Of a stretch of 64,000 bases of DNA, positions 16,927 to 26,571 are shown piece by piece. Every line of letters begins with the position of its first letter. Position 1 is the stretch's first letter. The translations under genes were made by a program, and so were the position numbers. The stretch is from the NCBI GenBank assembly GCA_942491105.1, contig CALNZX010000005.1:62001-126000 (forward strand). Reading direction: 5' to 3'. This stretch comes from JBBEAM01 sp942491105 (GTDB lineage: Bacteria > Pseudomonadota > Alphaproteobacteria > Kiloniellales > DSM-21159). Under the pieces are notes generated by a model. That model did no database searches. It was given only the letters and a program-made list of their open reading frames with translations, and had not been told where the DNA came from.

Positions 16927-18420
16927 ATGCCGAGAATTCTCCTACTCGGGTGCAAGCAGGAAATATCCTCCTTCAATCCGCACCCCTCGCGCTACGACAA
17001 CTTTCAGGTTCTGCGCGGCCAGGAGCTGTTCGGCCATCGCGGCCTCAACACCGAGCTTGGCGGCGCGATCTCCGTGCTCGAAGCGCGCTCGGAATGCTCC
17101 GTCAAACCGGCGATCGCCGCGGAAGCGGGCAGCGCGGGGATTCTCGCGGGCGGCGCCTGGAACCGGCTTGCCGAGGAAATTCTCGAAGCGGTGCGCGCCC
17201 AGGCGAGCGGCGTCGACGGGGTCTATGCCTCGTTGCACGGAGCCATGGCCGCCGAGGGCGAGCTGGACCCGGAAGGCTATCTGCTGGAACAGATCCGCGC
17301 GATCGTCGGCCCCGACATCCCGATCGTCATATCGCTCGACCTGCATGGGATCGCGACCTCCCGCATGCTCAACTGCGTCGATGGGGTCGCCGTCTATCAC
17401 ACCTATCCGCACGTCGATTTCGGCGATACCGGGGAACGCGCGATCCGCTTGCTGCTGCGTATTCTCGAAGGCGGCGCCAAGCCGGTCCTCGCGCGGGTGG
17501 TAATCCCGGCGCTGGTACGTGGCGACGAGCTGATTACCGCGAGCGGCTGCTATGGCGACCTGGTCCGCGAATGCCAAAGAATCGAGCGCGACGGCACGGC
17601 GCTGGCTGCCGGCATCATGATCGGCAATCCCTTCACCGATGTGCCCGAACTCTGCACCCAGGTGCTGGTCACCACCGATGGCGATGCCGGGCGCGCGGAA
17701 GCGGAGGCCATACGGATCGCCGAGGAGTTCTGGCCGCAACGCTTCCGCATGCAGGGTAAGCTGATTTCCCTGGAGCGCGCCATCGCCCAGGCACGCAGCA
17801 TGAAGGGGCCGCTGCTGTTTACCGATGCCGCCGACGCCACCTCCTCGGGCGCGACCGGCGACTCCAATGCCATCGTCGCGGGCCTGCGCGCGGCGGGCTA
17901 CCCAGGCCGCGTGCTGGCGCAGATCGTGGATCCGGGAGCGGCCGAGGCGGCTCATCGGGCCGGCGTCGGCGCGGAGATCTCGGTTACGCTCGGCGGCGCC
18001 ATGGACCCGGAGCGCTTTACGCCGATGCCGGTGACGGCGCGGGTCGCCTTACTCTCGGATGGCCGGGCGCGGCTCGAAACGATGAAGACGGAGCTCGAGG
18101 CCGGCCCGTCGGCGGTGCTGGTATTCGACAACTTCACGATCGTCGTGCTCAGCAGAACGGTCAGTCTTTTCGATCGTGCCCTCTATTACGCCAATGGCTG
18201 CAACCCTCTGGACTTCGACTTGATCGTCGTGAAGTCTCCGCATACCGAATTCCATATGTACGACGCCTGGGTGGAGAAGAATTTCAACATCGACGTGCCC
18301 GGAGCGACCTCCGCGGATATCGCCCAGCTCGGCCACCGGATATGCAAGCGGCCGATCTATCCGCTGGATCCCGATACCGCGTTTACACCGGCTGTCGAGT
18401 TTTATCGCCGGCGCGCTTGA
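16927..18420 (+). CDS. M81 family metallopeptidase (MlrC-like)
   Basis: 497 residues. The N-terminal M81 domain (RILLLGCKQEISSFNPHPS) has the metal-binding DLHG at about residues 138-141 and HTYPHVDFGDTGERA at about 158-172. The C-terminal MlrC domain follows, with TDAADATSSGATGDSN and VVKSPHTEFHMYD. MlrC of Sphingomonas finishes degradation of linearised microcystin by cleaving a peptide or isopeptide bond; most homologues act on unknown amides. GGGAG precedes the ATG. With the deacylase upstream and a peptide-type ABC importer nearby, the natural substrate is likely an amide-linked conjugate. Confidence 0.9.
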   Translation: MPRILLLGCKQEISSFNPHPSRYDNFQVLRGQELFGHRGLNTELGGAISVLEARSECSVKPAIAAEAGSAGILAGGAWNRLAEEILEAVRAQASGVDGVYASLHGAMAAEGELDPEGYLLEQIRAIVGPDIPIVISLDLHGIATSRMLNCVDGVAVYHTYPHVDFGDTGERAIRLLLRILEGGAKPVLARVVIPALVRGDELITASGCYGDLVRECQRIERDGTALAAGIMIGNPFTDVPELCTQVLVTTDGDAGRAEAEAIRIAEEFWPQRFRMQGKLISLERAIAQARSMKGPLLFTDAADATSSGATGDSNAIVAGLRAAGYPGRVLAQIVDPGAAEAAHRAGVGAEISVTLGGAMDPERFTPMPVTARVALLSDGRARLETMKTELEAGPSAVLVFDNFTIVVLSRTVSLFDRALYYANGCNPLDFDLIVVKSPHTEFHMYDAWVEKNFNIDVPGATSADIAQLGHRICKRPIYPLDPDTAFTPAVEFYRRRA

Positions 18421-18444
18421 CCCTCTGGGGCTTCGGCCCGGCGA

Positions 18445-19158
18445 TCACGCGGTATTGCTGCGATGCTCCAGGCGGCGCAGCTGTTCGACCAGTTTCTCGT
18501 AATCGACCGCGCGGGAGTATTCCAGAATATGGGTTTCCAAGAGCGTCTCGAAGGCCTGCAGGTCGCCCTGGCGCAGGGTCTCGATGACATCGTCGTGCTC
18601 CGCGACGATGTTTTTCAGGTCCTTCTTCAAGGTCGAGAGGCCGAAGATGATCGTGAGCTGGCGCGACAGGGGCTCCCAGGTGCGTACCAGCGCCTCGTTC
18701 TGCGACAGCAGACAGAGGCAGCGATGAAATTCGGTGTCGTACTTGGCGACCAGGAAGCCGTCATTGGCATCGGCGGCCGCGTGTAGCTGCCGAAGCACTT
18801 CCTCGAGCGGCTGGAGCGCGTCCGGTTCCTTCTTGAGGCGCGCGATCACCTCGCTGCCGGCCAGTTTCTCGAGCACCAGCCGTACCTTGAGGATTTTCTC
18901 GAGGCGGTCGATGTCGACGCTCATCAGCTTCATGCCGCGGTAGCGTTCGTTGACCACCACGCCCTGACTCTGGAGCAGCCGCAGCGCTTCGCGCACGGGA
19001 ATGCGGCTGACGTTGAGGGAGCGGGCCAGCTCCGCCTCGATGATCCGGTCGCCGGGCAGGAAAATGCCTTTCGCTGTGGCTTCGACGATGGCGTCGACAA
19101 CCTGATCGACCAGCGTTTTCGCGGTCAGCGGAGCCAAGCCTGCCGTTTTGTTCTTCAT
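18445..19158 (-). CDS. GntR-family transcriptional regulator, FCD type
   Basis: 237 residues. A winged helix (residues ~12-80) contains RIIEAELARSLNVSRIPVREALRLLQSQGVV. The all-helical FCD ligand domain (~90-220) contains the metal-binding pattern with YDTEFHRCLC and VAEHDDVIETL. Start ATG with GGAG 13 bases upstream. It lies downstream of the hydroxyacid dehydrogenase in the same direction and converges on the M81 gene. The two TATACAAT-core palindromes at 15804 and 20308 are typical of FCD regulators and are its probable targets. Confidence 0.93.
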   Translation of the reverse strand: MKNKTAGLAPLTAKTLVDQVVDAIVEATAKGIFLPGDRIIEAELARSLNVSRIPVREALRLLQSQGVVVNERYRGMKLMSVDIDRLEKILKVRLVLEKLAGSEVIARLKKEPDALQPLEEVLRQLHAAADANDGFLVAKYDTEFHRCLCLLSQNEALVRTWEPLSRQLTIIFGLSTLKKDLKNIVAEHDDVIETLRQGDLQAFETLLETHILEYSRAVDYEKLVEQLRRLEHRSNTA

Positions 19159-19278
19159 AGCGTCAAAACTCCTCAGCGCGGCCTATTAGACTGGCTGCGG
19201 GGGCGGCGCAACAATTCACCTTCCCGACGATATCGGAAAAACCGCCGCGTGGCGGGATTCCGGTTTCGCCGGTGCCGT

Positions 19279-20217
19279 CTAATCTGTGCCGATAGGCGTC
19301 AGCAGCGGCCGCCCCGCGAAGAAGGCGGAGAGATTGGCTTTCACGAGATCGCAGCCATCCTCCCAGGTTTCGATGGTACCGCCGCCGCGATGGGGCATCA
19401 GGACCGTGTTCTCGAGGCTGCGCAGTTCCTTGGGTACCTGGGGTTCGTCTTCGAAAACGTCCAGGCCCGCCCCGGCGATGACGCCGTTCTGCAGCGCCGC
19501 GATCAAGGCCGGCTCGTCGATGATCGATCCGCGCGCGATGTTCACGACGATGCCCCTGCCGCCGAGCGCCTGCAGGACGGAGGCATCGACAAGATGGTGA
19601 GTGGCCGCGCCGCCGGGGCAGGACACGATGAGCATGTCGACGGCGGCGGCGAGCGCCTGCGGCGTATCGTGATAGGTATAGGGCGCATCCGCGACGGGGC
19701 GGCGGTTGTGATAGGCCACCGGCATATCGAAAGCCAGGGCGCGGCGGGCGATCGCCTGTCCGATCCGGCCCAGGCCCAGGATCCCCAGTTTTCTGCCATG
19801 GACGCGCCCGACCAATGGAAAGCTGCCCTGTGGCCAGCGGCCTTCGCGCACGAAGCGGTCGCCGCGCGTTATCTGGCGCGCCACCGCAAGCAGCAGGCCG
19901 AAGGCCATGTCGGCGACGCAGCCATCGGTGATATGCGGCGTATTGGTGATGGCGATGCCTCTGCGCGCGGCTTCTTCGACGTCGATCTTTTCATAGCCGA
20001 CGCCGGCGTTCGCGATCAGGCGCAGCCGCGGCAGGGCATCCAAGAGGTCTTTGCCGACGCCGCCTACGGCGACCAGCGCTTCGATCCGCGCCGCGGCCTG
20101 CGGGTCGAGCTTCGCGGGGTCGCCGTCTTCCAGGCGGTGCAGGCGATAGTCCTCGGCATAGCGCTCAATATACCAATCTGGGCCCGCTCCAACATAAACG
20201 ACCTCGGGTTTGCTCAC
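19279..20217 (-). CDS. D-isomer 2-hydroxyacid dehydrogenase
   Basis: 312 residues from a GTG start with AAAGGAGA upstream. The Rossmann motif LGLGRIGQAIARR is at about residues 145-157. The catalytic Arg lies in VNIARGSIID, the Glu in DVFEDEP and the His in LMPHRGGG. It interconverts a D-2-hydroxy acid and a 2-oxo acid with NAD(P)H; subgroup features resemble GhrB/hydroxypyruvate reductases. It is divergent from the ABC operon across the shared operator at 20308-20331 and is probably cotranscribed with the FCD regulator. Confidence 0.9.
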   Translation of the reverse strand: MSKPEVVYVGAGPDWYIERYAEDYRLHRLEDGDPAKLDPQAAARIEALVAVGGVGKDLLDALPRLRLIANAGVGYEKIDVEEAARRGIAITNTPHITDGCVADMAFGLLLAVARQITRGDRFVREGRWPQGSFPLVGRVHGRKLGILGLGRIGQAIARRALAFDMPVAYHNRRPVADAPYTYHDTPQALAAAVDMLIVSCPGGAATHHLVDASVLQALGGRGIVVNIARGSIIDEPALIAALQNGVIAGAGLDVFEDEPQVPKELRSLENTVLMPHRGGGTIETWEDGCDLVKANLSAFFAGRPLLTPIGTD

Positions 20218-20299
20218 GCTGTCTCCTTTCTGGGTACACGGCAGGGAAGGGCCCCGTTTTCCTGCCTAAGTTTCCGCGCTGCGCCAAGCGCTTTGCTCA

Positions 20300-20331
20300 T
20301 TGACTCTCGTATCATTGTATACAATAATACG
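20300..20331. promoter_or_regulatory. FCD-type operator 2 in the ABC operon promoter
   Basis: Bases 20308-20331 form a 24-bp palindrome with one mismatched pair. Its centre ATTGTATACAAT (20314-20325) is perfect and its flanks are CGTAT and ATACG. A -35-like TTGACT (20300-20305) and a -10-like AATAAT (20323-20328) are spaced by 17 bases, so the operator covers the promoter. The core matches operator 1 at 15806-15820. Confidence 0.7.
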
Positions 20332-20405
20332 CAAACTGCCAAGATCAAATCAAACTAAGGTGCCCGTGTCAGGGCTGCGGAACAAAGATTGCAGAGGAGG
20401 GAAGC

Positions 20406-21983
20406 ATGTCTTGGACAAGGCGTGATGTTATGAAAACCGGTGCGATGCTTGGTCTTACATTGCCGGCATCGGCATATCCATTCCGGCTTGGTGCGCAAGC
20501 CGCAAGCAATCCCAAGATGGGGGGATCGGCCGTCGTCGCGATGAGCGCGGCAACCGAAACCATCGACCCACATTTTTCGCGCTCGCAAGCGGCCCGAAAC
20601 ATCCTGATGCACATTTACGAGACTCTCATCACCATCGATGAGACCGGCGCGCCGCAGCTGCAGCTCGCCGAGAAGCTCGACGTCTCCGACGATCATCGTG
20701 TCTATACCTTCGCGCTGCGCAAGGGCGTCACCTTCCATAACGGCAAGGAAATGACCTCCGAGGACGTCAAGCTTTCGCTGGAGCGCTATGCCCGGGTCAG
20801 CCCGGAGAAGGTGCGGCTTGAGCCGGTGGAATCGATCGCGACTCCCGACACCTATACCGTGGTCGTGACGCTGAAGACGTCGATGCCCAGCTGGATCGAA
20901 CTGATCAAGTCGCCGGCCTCCCCGCTGACGATCATTCCGGCCGAGGAGTGCGACAAGGGGCCGAACGAGATCGCGCCGATCGCCACAGGCCCCTTCGAGT
21001 TCGTCGACTGGGACGGCGTTACCCAGGTGCGTATCCGCCGTTACGAGGACTACAAACCGAACGAGACCTATAGCGGCCCCGACGGCTATGGCGGAAACCG
21101 GGTGGCCTATCTCGACGAAGTCACCTTCAAGGTGGTGTCCGAGGCCAGCGGCAGGGTCAGCGGCGTGCAGGCCGGCGAATTCACCATCGCCGATCAGGTG
21201 CCCGTGCCCGCCGCGCAGCGCATGGAGGCGGACCCGCAACTGCGCACCTACGACCGCATTCCGATCTGGATGAACCTGGTTCCGGTCAACATCACGCGGC
21301 CGCCGACCGATAATCTTCTGGTGCGCAGGGCCATTCAAACCGCCCTCAACACCGAGGAAATCATGGGCATCGCGACCGATGGCCTGTTCGGTCTCAACCC
21401 CGCTTTCGTGTATCCGGACAGCGAGTTCTATCCGGCCAACGCGGACAGCCTCGTCTACAACGAGAACAACGTCGACCGGGCCAAGGCGCTGTTGAAGGAG
21501 GCGAACTATCAGGGCGAGGAACTGGTGCTGCTGACCAGCTCGGATATCGCGTCACTGAAGGAAGCCGCCGTGGTGATGGCCGAGCAAATCAAGGAAATCG
21601 GCATTCCGGTCAAGCTGGAGGTGCTGGATTGGCCTGGCGCCAACGCCATGCGGGCCGATCCCACCGCCTACAACATGTTCAGCACGGCCTACGCGATTCA
21701 GCCTATGCTTGGCCCGTTCCAGTACCAGCGCCTGATTTCCGGCTCCGGGAACTGGTTCTACTATGAGGAAGACGAGGTCATGGAAAACGCCTGGGTGGAT
21801 CTTCTGGCCGCGGGAAGCGTGGAGGACCAGCGCAAGGCATGGTCGGAGATCGAATTCCATCTCAACGACCAAGCCTACTTCCTGAAGCTGGGGGATCGTG
21901 GGGTGAAGCAGGCCTCGAGCGCGGCCCTGCAGAACTACAAGCCCTACGATGCCATCCGTATGTGGAACGTCTGGCTTTCATGA
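20406..21983 (+). CDS. Dpp/Opp-type ABC transporter substrate-binding protein
   Basis: 525 residues, solute-binding family 5. The N-terminus SWTRRDVMKTGAMLGLTLPA is a Tat signal with twin arginine; cleavage probably near GAQA (residue ~32). The family signature falls around YTFALRKGVTFHNGKEMTSEDVKLSLER (~residues 100-127). GGAGGG precedes the ATG. It is the first gene of a dppBCDF-like operon under the FCD operator. Ligands of this family include peptides, opines and glycosides, so the cargo is not determined. Confidence 0.93.
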   Translation: MSWTRRDVMKTGAMLGLTLPASAYPFRLGAQAASNPKMGGSAVVAMSAATETIDPHFSRSQAARNILMHIYETLITIDETGAPQLQLAEKLDVSDDHRVYTFALRKGVTFHNGKEMTSEDVKLSLERYARVSPEKVRLEPVESIATPDTYTVVVTLKTSMPSWIELIKSPASPLTIIPAEECDKGPNEIAPIATGPFEFVDWDGVTQVRIRRYEDYKPNETYSGPDGYGGNRVAYLDEVTFKVVSEASGRVSGVQAGEFTIADQVPVPAAQRMEADPQLRTYDRIPIWMNLVPVNITRPPTDNLLVRRAIQTALNTEEIMGIATDGLFGLNPAFVYPDSEFYPANADSLVYNENNVDRAKALLKEANYQGEELVLLTSSDIASLKEAAVVMAEQIKEIGIPVKLEVLDWPGANAMRADPTAYNMFSTAYAIQPMLGPFQYQRLISGSGNWFYYEEDEVMENAWVDLLAAGSVEDQRKAWSEIEFHLNDQAYFLKLGDRGVKQASSAALQNYKPYDAIRMWNVWLS

Positions 21984-22010
21984 TCTCGGCTTGAGCAAGA
22001 AAACCGCCTA

Positions 22011-22955
22011 ATGTTTGACGTCGTTGTCCGCCGGCTGATCAGTACTGTTCCCGTTTTGCTCGGCGTCAGTCTCGTCACATTCGGCTTAATCCATGTCATT
22101 CCCGGCGACGCAGCGAATGTGATCGCCGGGCCTGACGCTTCCAGCGATCAAATCGAGGCCGTGCGCGTTTTGCTCGGCCTCGATAAGCCGCTGCACGTAC
22201 AGTTATCGATGTGGTTCTGGAATCTTTCCCAGGGCGACCTCGGTCAATCCTTCATGCTGGGACGCAGCGTCGCCCAGGCGATCATGGAGCGCCTGCCGAC
22301 GACCCTGCTGCTGACCGGTTACTCCATCGCCCTGACGATCCCTTTCGGTATCCTCGCGGGTTTGCTCGCGGCCTATCGGCAGAACACCTGGGTCGACACC
22401 TTCGTGATGACCATCGCGCTGATCGGCGTTTCCGTGCCGAGCTTCTGGCTAAGCGTTATGGGTATCCTGCTGTTCTCCGTCACCCTGGGCTGGCTGCCGA
22501 CCAGCGGTTACGTCCCGCCCAGCGAGGATTTTCTCGGCTGTTTGCGTTCGCTGACCCTGCCCGCGGTTTCCCTGGCGGTTTTCCAGATCGGCCTGCTGGC
22601 GCGGATGACGCGGGCGACGACGCTGGAGGTGCTGCGCCAGGATTTCGTGCGCACGGCGCGGGCCAAGGGCGTCTCGGAATGGAAGACCGTCGGCAAGCAC
22701 GCCCTGTCGAACGTGATGATTCCCGTTGTCACGGTCATCGGACTGCTGGTCAGCGTGGCGCTCGCCGGCGCCGTCGTCATCGAGCAGATCTTCGTACTGC
22801 CGGGGCTGGGGCAGCTGGTTGTTCAAGGTATCCTGCGCCGCGACTACCCGGTGATCCAGGGCTCGATCCTGGCGGTCGCGGTGCTCCTGGTGGTCATCAA
22901 CCTGGTCGTCGACCTGCTCTACGCCTATCTCGATCCGAGGCTGCGCCATGACTAG
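22011..22955 (+). CDS. Dpp/Opp-type ABC transporter permease (DppB type)
   Basis: 314 residues, six membrane helices. It starts with VRRLISTVPVLLGVSLVTFGLIHVIPGD, typical of DppB. The EAA coupling loop reads DFVRTARAKGVSEWKTVGKHAL near residues 208-229. The stop lies inside the start of the next permease gene. Confidence 0.94.
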   Translation: MFDVVVRRLISTVPVLLGVSLVTFGLIHVIPGDAANVIAGPDASSDQIEAVRVLLGLDKPLHVQLSMWFWNLSQGDLGQSFMLGRSVAQAIMERLPTTLLLTGYSIALTIPFGILAGLLAAYRQNTWVDTFVMTIALIGVSVPSFWLSVMGILLFSVTLGWLPTSGYVPPSEDFLGCLRSLTLPAVSLAVFQIGLLARMTRATTLEVLRQDFVRTARAKGVSEWKTVGKHALSNVMIPVVTVIGLLVSVALAGAVVIEQIFVLPGLGQLVVQGILRRDYPVIQGSILAVAVLLVVINLVVDLLYAYLDPRLRHD

Positions 22956-23826
22956 TTCAACATCGGCTCTCGCGACGGAACGGCCGCTGGCGCCCTGGCG
23001 CGTAAAAACCGGCAGGCTGCTGCGCCACAACGGCTTTGTGATCGGATTGACGATCATGGCGGTGGTCGCGGCCGCGATGCTGGCCGGCTTGTTCGGCCTC
23101 GCGGGAGATCCACTCGACATCAGCTACAGCACGCGTCTCGTTCCGCCTTCGGGGGAGTTCCTCTTCGGCACCGACCACTATGGCCGCAGCATCTTCACGC
23201 GGATCGTGGAGGGCACGCACCTGTCGATGCTGATCGGTCTCAGCGTGGTCGGAATCACCGCGATCTCCGGCACGATGGTCGGCGCCGTCTCCGGTTACTT
23301 TCCCCGGCTGGACGGCCTCGTCATGCGCTGCATGGACGCGCTGATGGCTTTCCCGCCTCTGATGCTGGCGATCGCCATCGCGGCCGCCTTGGGCACGGGG
23401 CTGACGAACCTGATCATCGCCTTGGCGATTACCTATACGCCGCGCACCGGCAGGATCGTGCGCGCCGCCGTGCTGGGCATTCGCGGCTCCGAATACGTCG
23501 AGTCTGCGCGGCTGTCGGGCGCCAGCCACCTGCGCATCATCCTGCGGCATATCCTGCCGAACTGCCTGGCGCCGCTGCTGGTCGATCTGACCTTCGTCTT
23601 CGCCTATGCGATCCTTGCAGAGGCCGCCTTGAGCTTCCTCGGCGTCGGGCCGCCGCCGCCGACTCCGACCTGGGGCAACATCATCGCCGAGGGGCGGAAC
23701 TACATGGTCGATGCACCCTGGATCAGCATCTTTCCCGGTCTGGTGATCGCCTTCACGGTGCTCGGTTTGAACCTGCTCGGGGACGGTCTGCGCGACATCC
23801 TGGATCCCCGGCTGGTGACGAGCTAG
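22948..23826 (+). CDS. Dpp/Opp-type ABC transporter permease (DppC type)
   Basis: 292 residues, six helices, DppC-type periplasmic segment FLFGTDHYGRSIFTRIVEGT at about residues 68-87 and EAA loop SEYVESARLSGASHLRIILRHILPN near residue 190. Overlaps the DppB-type gene by eight bases. Confidence 0.94.
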   Translation: MTSSTSALATERPLAPWRVKTGRLLRHNGFVIGLTIMAVVAAAMLAGLFGLAGDPLDISYSTRLVPPSGEFLFGTDHYGRSIFTRIVEGTHLSMLIGLSVVGITAISGTMVGAVSGYFPRLDGLVMRCMDALMAFPPLMLAIAIAAALGTGLTNLIIALAITYTPRTGRIVRAAVLGIRGSEYVESARLSGASHLRIILRHILPNCLAPLLVDLTFVFAYAILAEAALSFLGVGPPPPTPTWGNIIAEGRNYMVDAPWISIFPGLVIAFTVLGLNLLGDGLRDILDPRLVTS

Positions 23827-23837
23827 GAGATGGGCCG

Positions 23838-24824
23838 ATGACCGCCGCACCCCTGCTCGAAATCCGCAAGCTGCGTACGGAGTTCGGCCCTCGCGCCAAG
23901 CCCTTCGCGGCGGTCGACGGCATCGATTTGCAGATCGCGCCGGGCGAACGGCTGGCCGTGGTCGGCGAGTCCGGCTCGGGCAAGACCATGACCGCGTTGT
24001 CGATTCTCGGCCTGGTTCCCGATGCGGGGCGAATCGCCGCGGGCGAAATTCTGTTCGAGGGGCGCGATCTCCTGCGATTGCCGCAGCGCGCCCTACGCCG
24101 CCTGCGTGGCGGCGATATCGCGATGATTTTCCAGGAACCCATGACCTCGCTCAATCCGGTCTTCACGGTCGGCGATCAGATCGCCGAGGCGCTGACGCTG
24201 CATCAGGGTCTGCGGGGACGCCCCGCCCGCAAGCGCGCCATCGAGCTGCTGTCCCTGGTGCGCGTGCCCTCCCCGGAACAGCGGGTCGATAACTATCCGC
24301 ACGAGCTCTCCGGGGGCATGCGCCAGAGGGTGATGATCGCCATGGCGCTGTCCTCCCAGCCGAAGCTGCTGATCGCCGACGAACCGACCACCGCGCTCGA
24401 TGTCACGGTGCAGGCGCAGATCCTGCATCTGATGCGCCAGTTGCAGGATGAGCTCGGCATGGCGATTCTTCTGATCACCCACGACCTCGGCGTGGTCGCG
24501 CAGTTTGCCGAGCGCGTGGTCGTGATGTACGCGGGCAAGGTGGTGGAAACGGCGCTGGTGGGCGAAACCTTCGCCGCGCCGCTGCATCCCTACACCGAAG
24601 GGCTGCTTGGGAGCATTCCGCCGCTGTATGATGACGTCGAGGAGCTGCGCGCGATCGACGGCGTGGTGCCCGCGCCCAATGCGATGCCGCCCGGTTGCCG
24701 GTTTCATCCGCGCTGCGCCTATGCGCGCGAGGCCTGCACCGCGCAGGTGCCGCCGCTGCTGCGTCTGCGCGAAAATCACAGCGCGGCCTGCATCCGCCAT
24801 AGCGGTTACGAGGTTTCCAAGTGA
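23838..24824 (+). CDS. Dpp/Opp-type ABC transporter ATPase (DppD type)
   Basis: 328 residues. Walker A GESGSGKTMT near residue 41, MIFQEPMTSLNPVFTVGDQI, signature LSGGMRQRVMIAMAL, Walker B LLIADEPTTALDV. The C-terminal oligopeptide-transporter extension has CRFHPRCAYAREAC with the cysteine pattern often seen in this group. GGAGATGGGCCG lies upstream of the ATG. Its end overlaps the next ATPase gene. Confidence 0.94.
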   Translation: MTAAPLLEIRKLRTEFGPRAKPFAAVDGIDLQIAPGERLAVVGESGSGKTMTALSILGLVPDAGRIAAGEILFEGRDLLRLPQRALRRLRGGDIAMIFQEPMTSLNPVFTVGDQIAEALTLHQGLRGRPARKRAIELLSLVRVPSPEQRVDNYPHELSGGMRQRVMIAMALSSQPKLLIADEPTTALDVTVQAQILHLMRQLQDELGMAILLITHDLGVVAQFAERVVVMYAGKVVETALVGETFAAPLHPYTEGLLGSIPPLYDDVEELRAIDGVVPAPNAMPPGCRFHPRCAYAREACTAQVPPLLRLRENHSAACIRHSGYEVSK

Positions 24825-25810
24825 TGGGCGGCGCGGCTCCCTTGCTCGAGGTGCGCGGCCTGACCAAGCACTTCCACGTCGGCCGCAAGCTGATGGGACG
24901 TGGCCGCCAGACGGTGCAGGCGGTCGACGGCGTCAGCTTCGATATCCAGCCCGGCGAAACGCTCGGCCTGGTCGGCGAGTCCGGCTGCGGCAAGTCGACG
25001 GTCGGCCGGCTTGTCGTGCGGCTGATCGAAGCCAGCGCCGGGTCGGTTCGTTTCGATGGCCAGGACCTGCTGTCCCTGAAAACCGATGCCCTGCGCCAGC
25101 AGCGCAGGAAATGCCAGTTCATCTTCCAGGATCCTTACGGCTCGCTCGATCCGCGCATGGCGATCCGCGATATCGTCGCCGAGCCGATCCTGATCGAAGG
25201 CAAGCTGAACCGCGCCGAGCGCGAGGCACGGGTGCTGGAGCTGCTCGCGCGCGTCGGTCTGGATGAAAAGGTCGCGGCCCGCTTTCCCCACGAGTTCTCG
25301 GGCGGTCAGCGCCAGCGGATCGGCATCGCCCGGGCCCTGGCCCTGAATCCCAAGTTCATCGTCTGCGACGAGCCTGTCTCCGCCTTGGATGTGTCGATTC
25401 AGGCGCAGGTGATCAATCTGATGCGGCGTTTGCAGCGCGAACTCGGCTTGAGCTACCTGTTCATTTCCCACGATCTGTCGGTGGTGCGTCATATCGCCGA
25501 TCGTGTCGCCGTGATGTACCTCGGCAAGCTGGTCGAGGTGGCCAGCAAGGCCGAGCTCTACAGCAATCCGCAGCATCCCTATACCCAGGCGCTGCTTTCT
25601 GCGGTGCCGATTCCCGATCCCGCTCAGCTGACGCAGCCGATGGCGCTCAGCGGGGACGTGCCAAGCCCCATTAACCCACCCAAGGGATGCCGCTTCCACA
25701 CGCGTTGCCCCCTGGCCTTCGACCGCTGCCGTAAAGAGGAGCCTCCATTGATGTCCACCGGAAACGAACACGCCACGGCCTGCCATTTGGTGCCCCATGT
25801 CGCGGAGTAG
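24824..25810 (+). CDS. Dpp/Opp-type ABC transporter ATPase (DppF type)
   Basis: 328 residues from the ATG at 24824 (GAGG 13 bases upstream); a GTG three bases earlier is also possible. Walker A GESGCGKST, FIFQDPYGSLDPRM, signature FSGGQRQRIGIARAL, Walker B IVCDEPVSALDVS, and C-terminal CRFHTRCPLAFDRC. Second ATPase of the importer. The 3' end overlaps the SDR gene by 14 bases, tying import and catabolism into one transcript. Confidence 0.94.
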   Translation: MGGAAPLLEVRGLTKHFHVGRKLMGRGRQTVQAVDGVSFDIQPGETLGLVGESGCGKSTVGRLVVRLIEASAGSVRFDGQDLLSLKTDALRQQRRKCQFIFQDPYGSLDPRMAIRDIVAEPILIEGKLNRAEREARVLELLARVGLDEKVAARFPHEFSGGQRQRIGIARALALNPKFIVCDEPVSALDVSIQAQVINLMRRLQRELGLSYLFISHDLSVVRHIADRVAVMYLGKLVEVASKAELYSNPQHPYTQALLSAVPIPDPAQLTQPMALSGDVPSPINPPKGCRFHTRCPLAFDRCRKEEPPLMSTGNEHATACHLVPHVAE

Positions 25811-26549
25811 CATCGATCTAGAGGGCAAGCGCGCCATCGTCACCGGCGGTGCGCGGGGTATCGGCAGAGCGATCGTCGAGCGCTTCTTGGCCTCGGGCGC
25901 GCGGGTCGCGATCTGGGACCGGGACGGCGCGCGGGCGCAGAGCGCTGCGGAGGAACTGGGTGGCGCCCTGCATGTCGAGGCGCTGGACGTTACCGATACC
26001 GCCGCCGTCGAGGCGGCGCTACAGGCCACCGAAGCCGCTCAGGGGCCGAGCGATATTCTGGTGACCAGCGCCGGTATCACCGGACCGGTCGCGACGGTCG
26101 CCGACTACGACCCGCAGGAGTGGAAGCGCGTGATCGATGTCGATCTGATCGGAGTCTACGCTTGCCTGCGGGCGGTCGTGCCGGGAATGAGCGCGCGCGG
26201 CTACGGCCGGATCGTCAACATCGCCTCGGTCGCCGGAAAGGAAGGCAATCCCAACGCCTCGGCCTACAGCGCCGCCAAGGCCGGCGTGATCGCGCTGACC
26301 AAGTCGCTGGGCAAGGAGCTGGCCGAAAGCGGGGTGCTGGTCAACGCGGTGGCCCCGGCGGTGATCGAGACCGAGCTGTTCGAGCAGATGACCCAGGCGC
26401 ATATCGACTACATGACCTCCAAGATCCCCATGGGGCGGGTCGGGCAGCCCGCGGAGGCGGCCGCGCTGGTCGCCTGGCTGGCCTCCGGAGAGTGCAGCTT
26501 CTCGACCGGAGCGACCTTCGACCTCTCGGGCGGCCGGGCGACCTACTAA
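25797..26549 (+). CDS. SDR oxidoreductase, 2-dehydro-3-deoxy-sugar-acid dehydrogenase-like
   Basis: 250 residues. NAD-binding GGARGIGRA near residue 17, Ser/Tyr/Lys catalytic set in NIASVAGKEGNPNASAYSAAKAG (~140-162). The conserved ending SFSTGATFDLSGGRATY resembles the SDRs of the non-phosphorylative L-rhamnose route (2-dehydro-3-deoxy-L-rhamnonate 4-dehydrogenase). That assignment is from remembered family features and needs a search. The start overlaps the DppF-type gene. Confidence 0.88.
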   Translation: MSRSSIDLEGKRAIVTGGARGIGRAIVERFLASGARVAIWDRDGARAQSAAEELGGALHVEALDVTDTAAVEAALQATEAAQGPSDILVTSAGITGPVATVADYDPQEWKRVIDVDLIGVYACLRAVVPGMSARGYGRIVNIASVAGKEGNPNASAYSAAKAGVIALTKSLGKELAESGVLVNAVAPAVIETELFEQMTQAHIDYMTSKIPMGRVGQPAEAAALVAWLASGECSFSTGATFDLSGGRATY

Positions 26550-26571
26550 CGATCGGAGCGAAACAGAAAGC

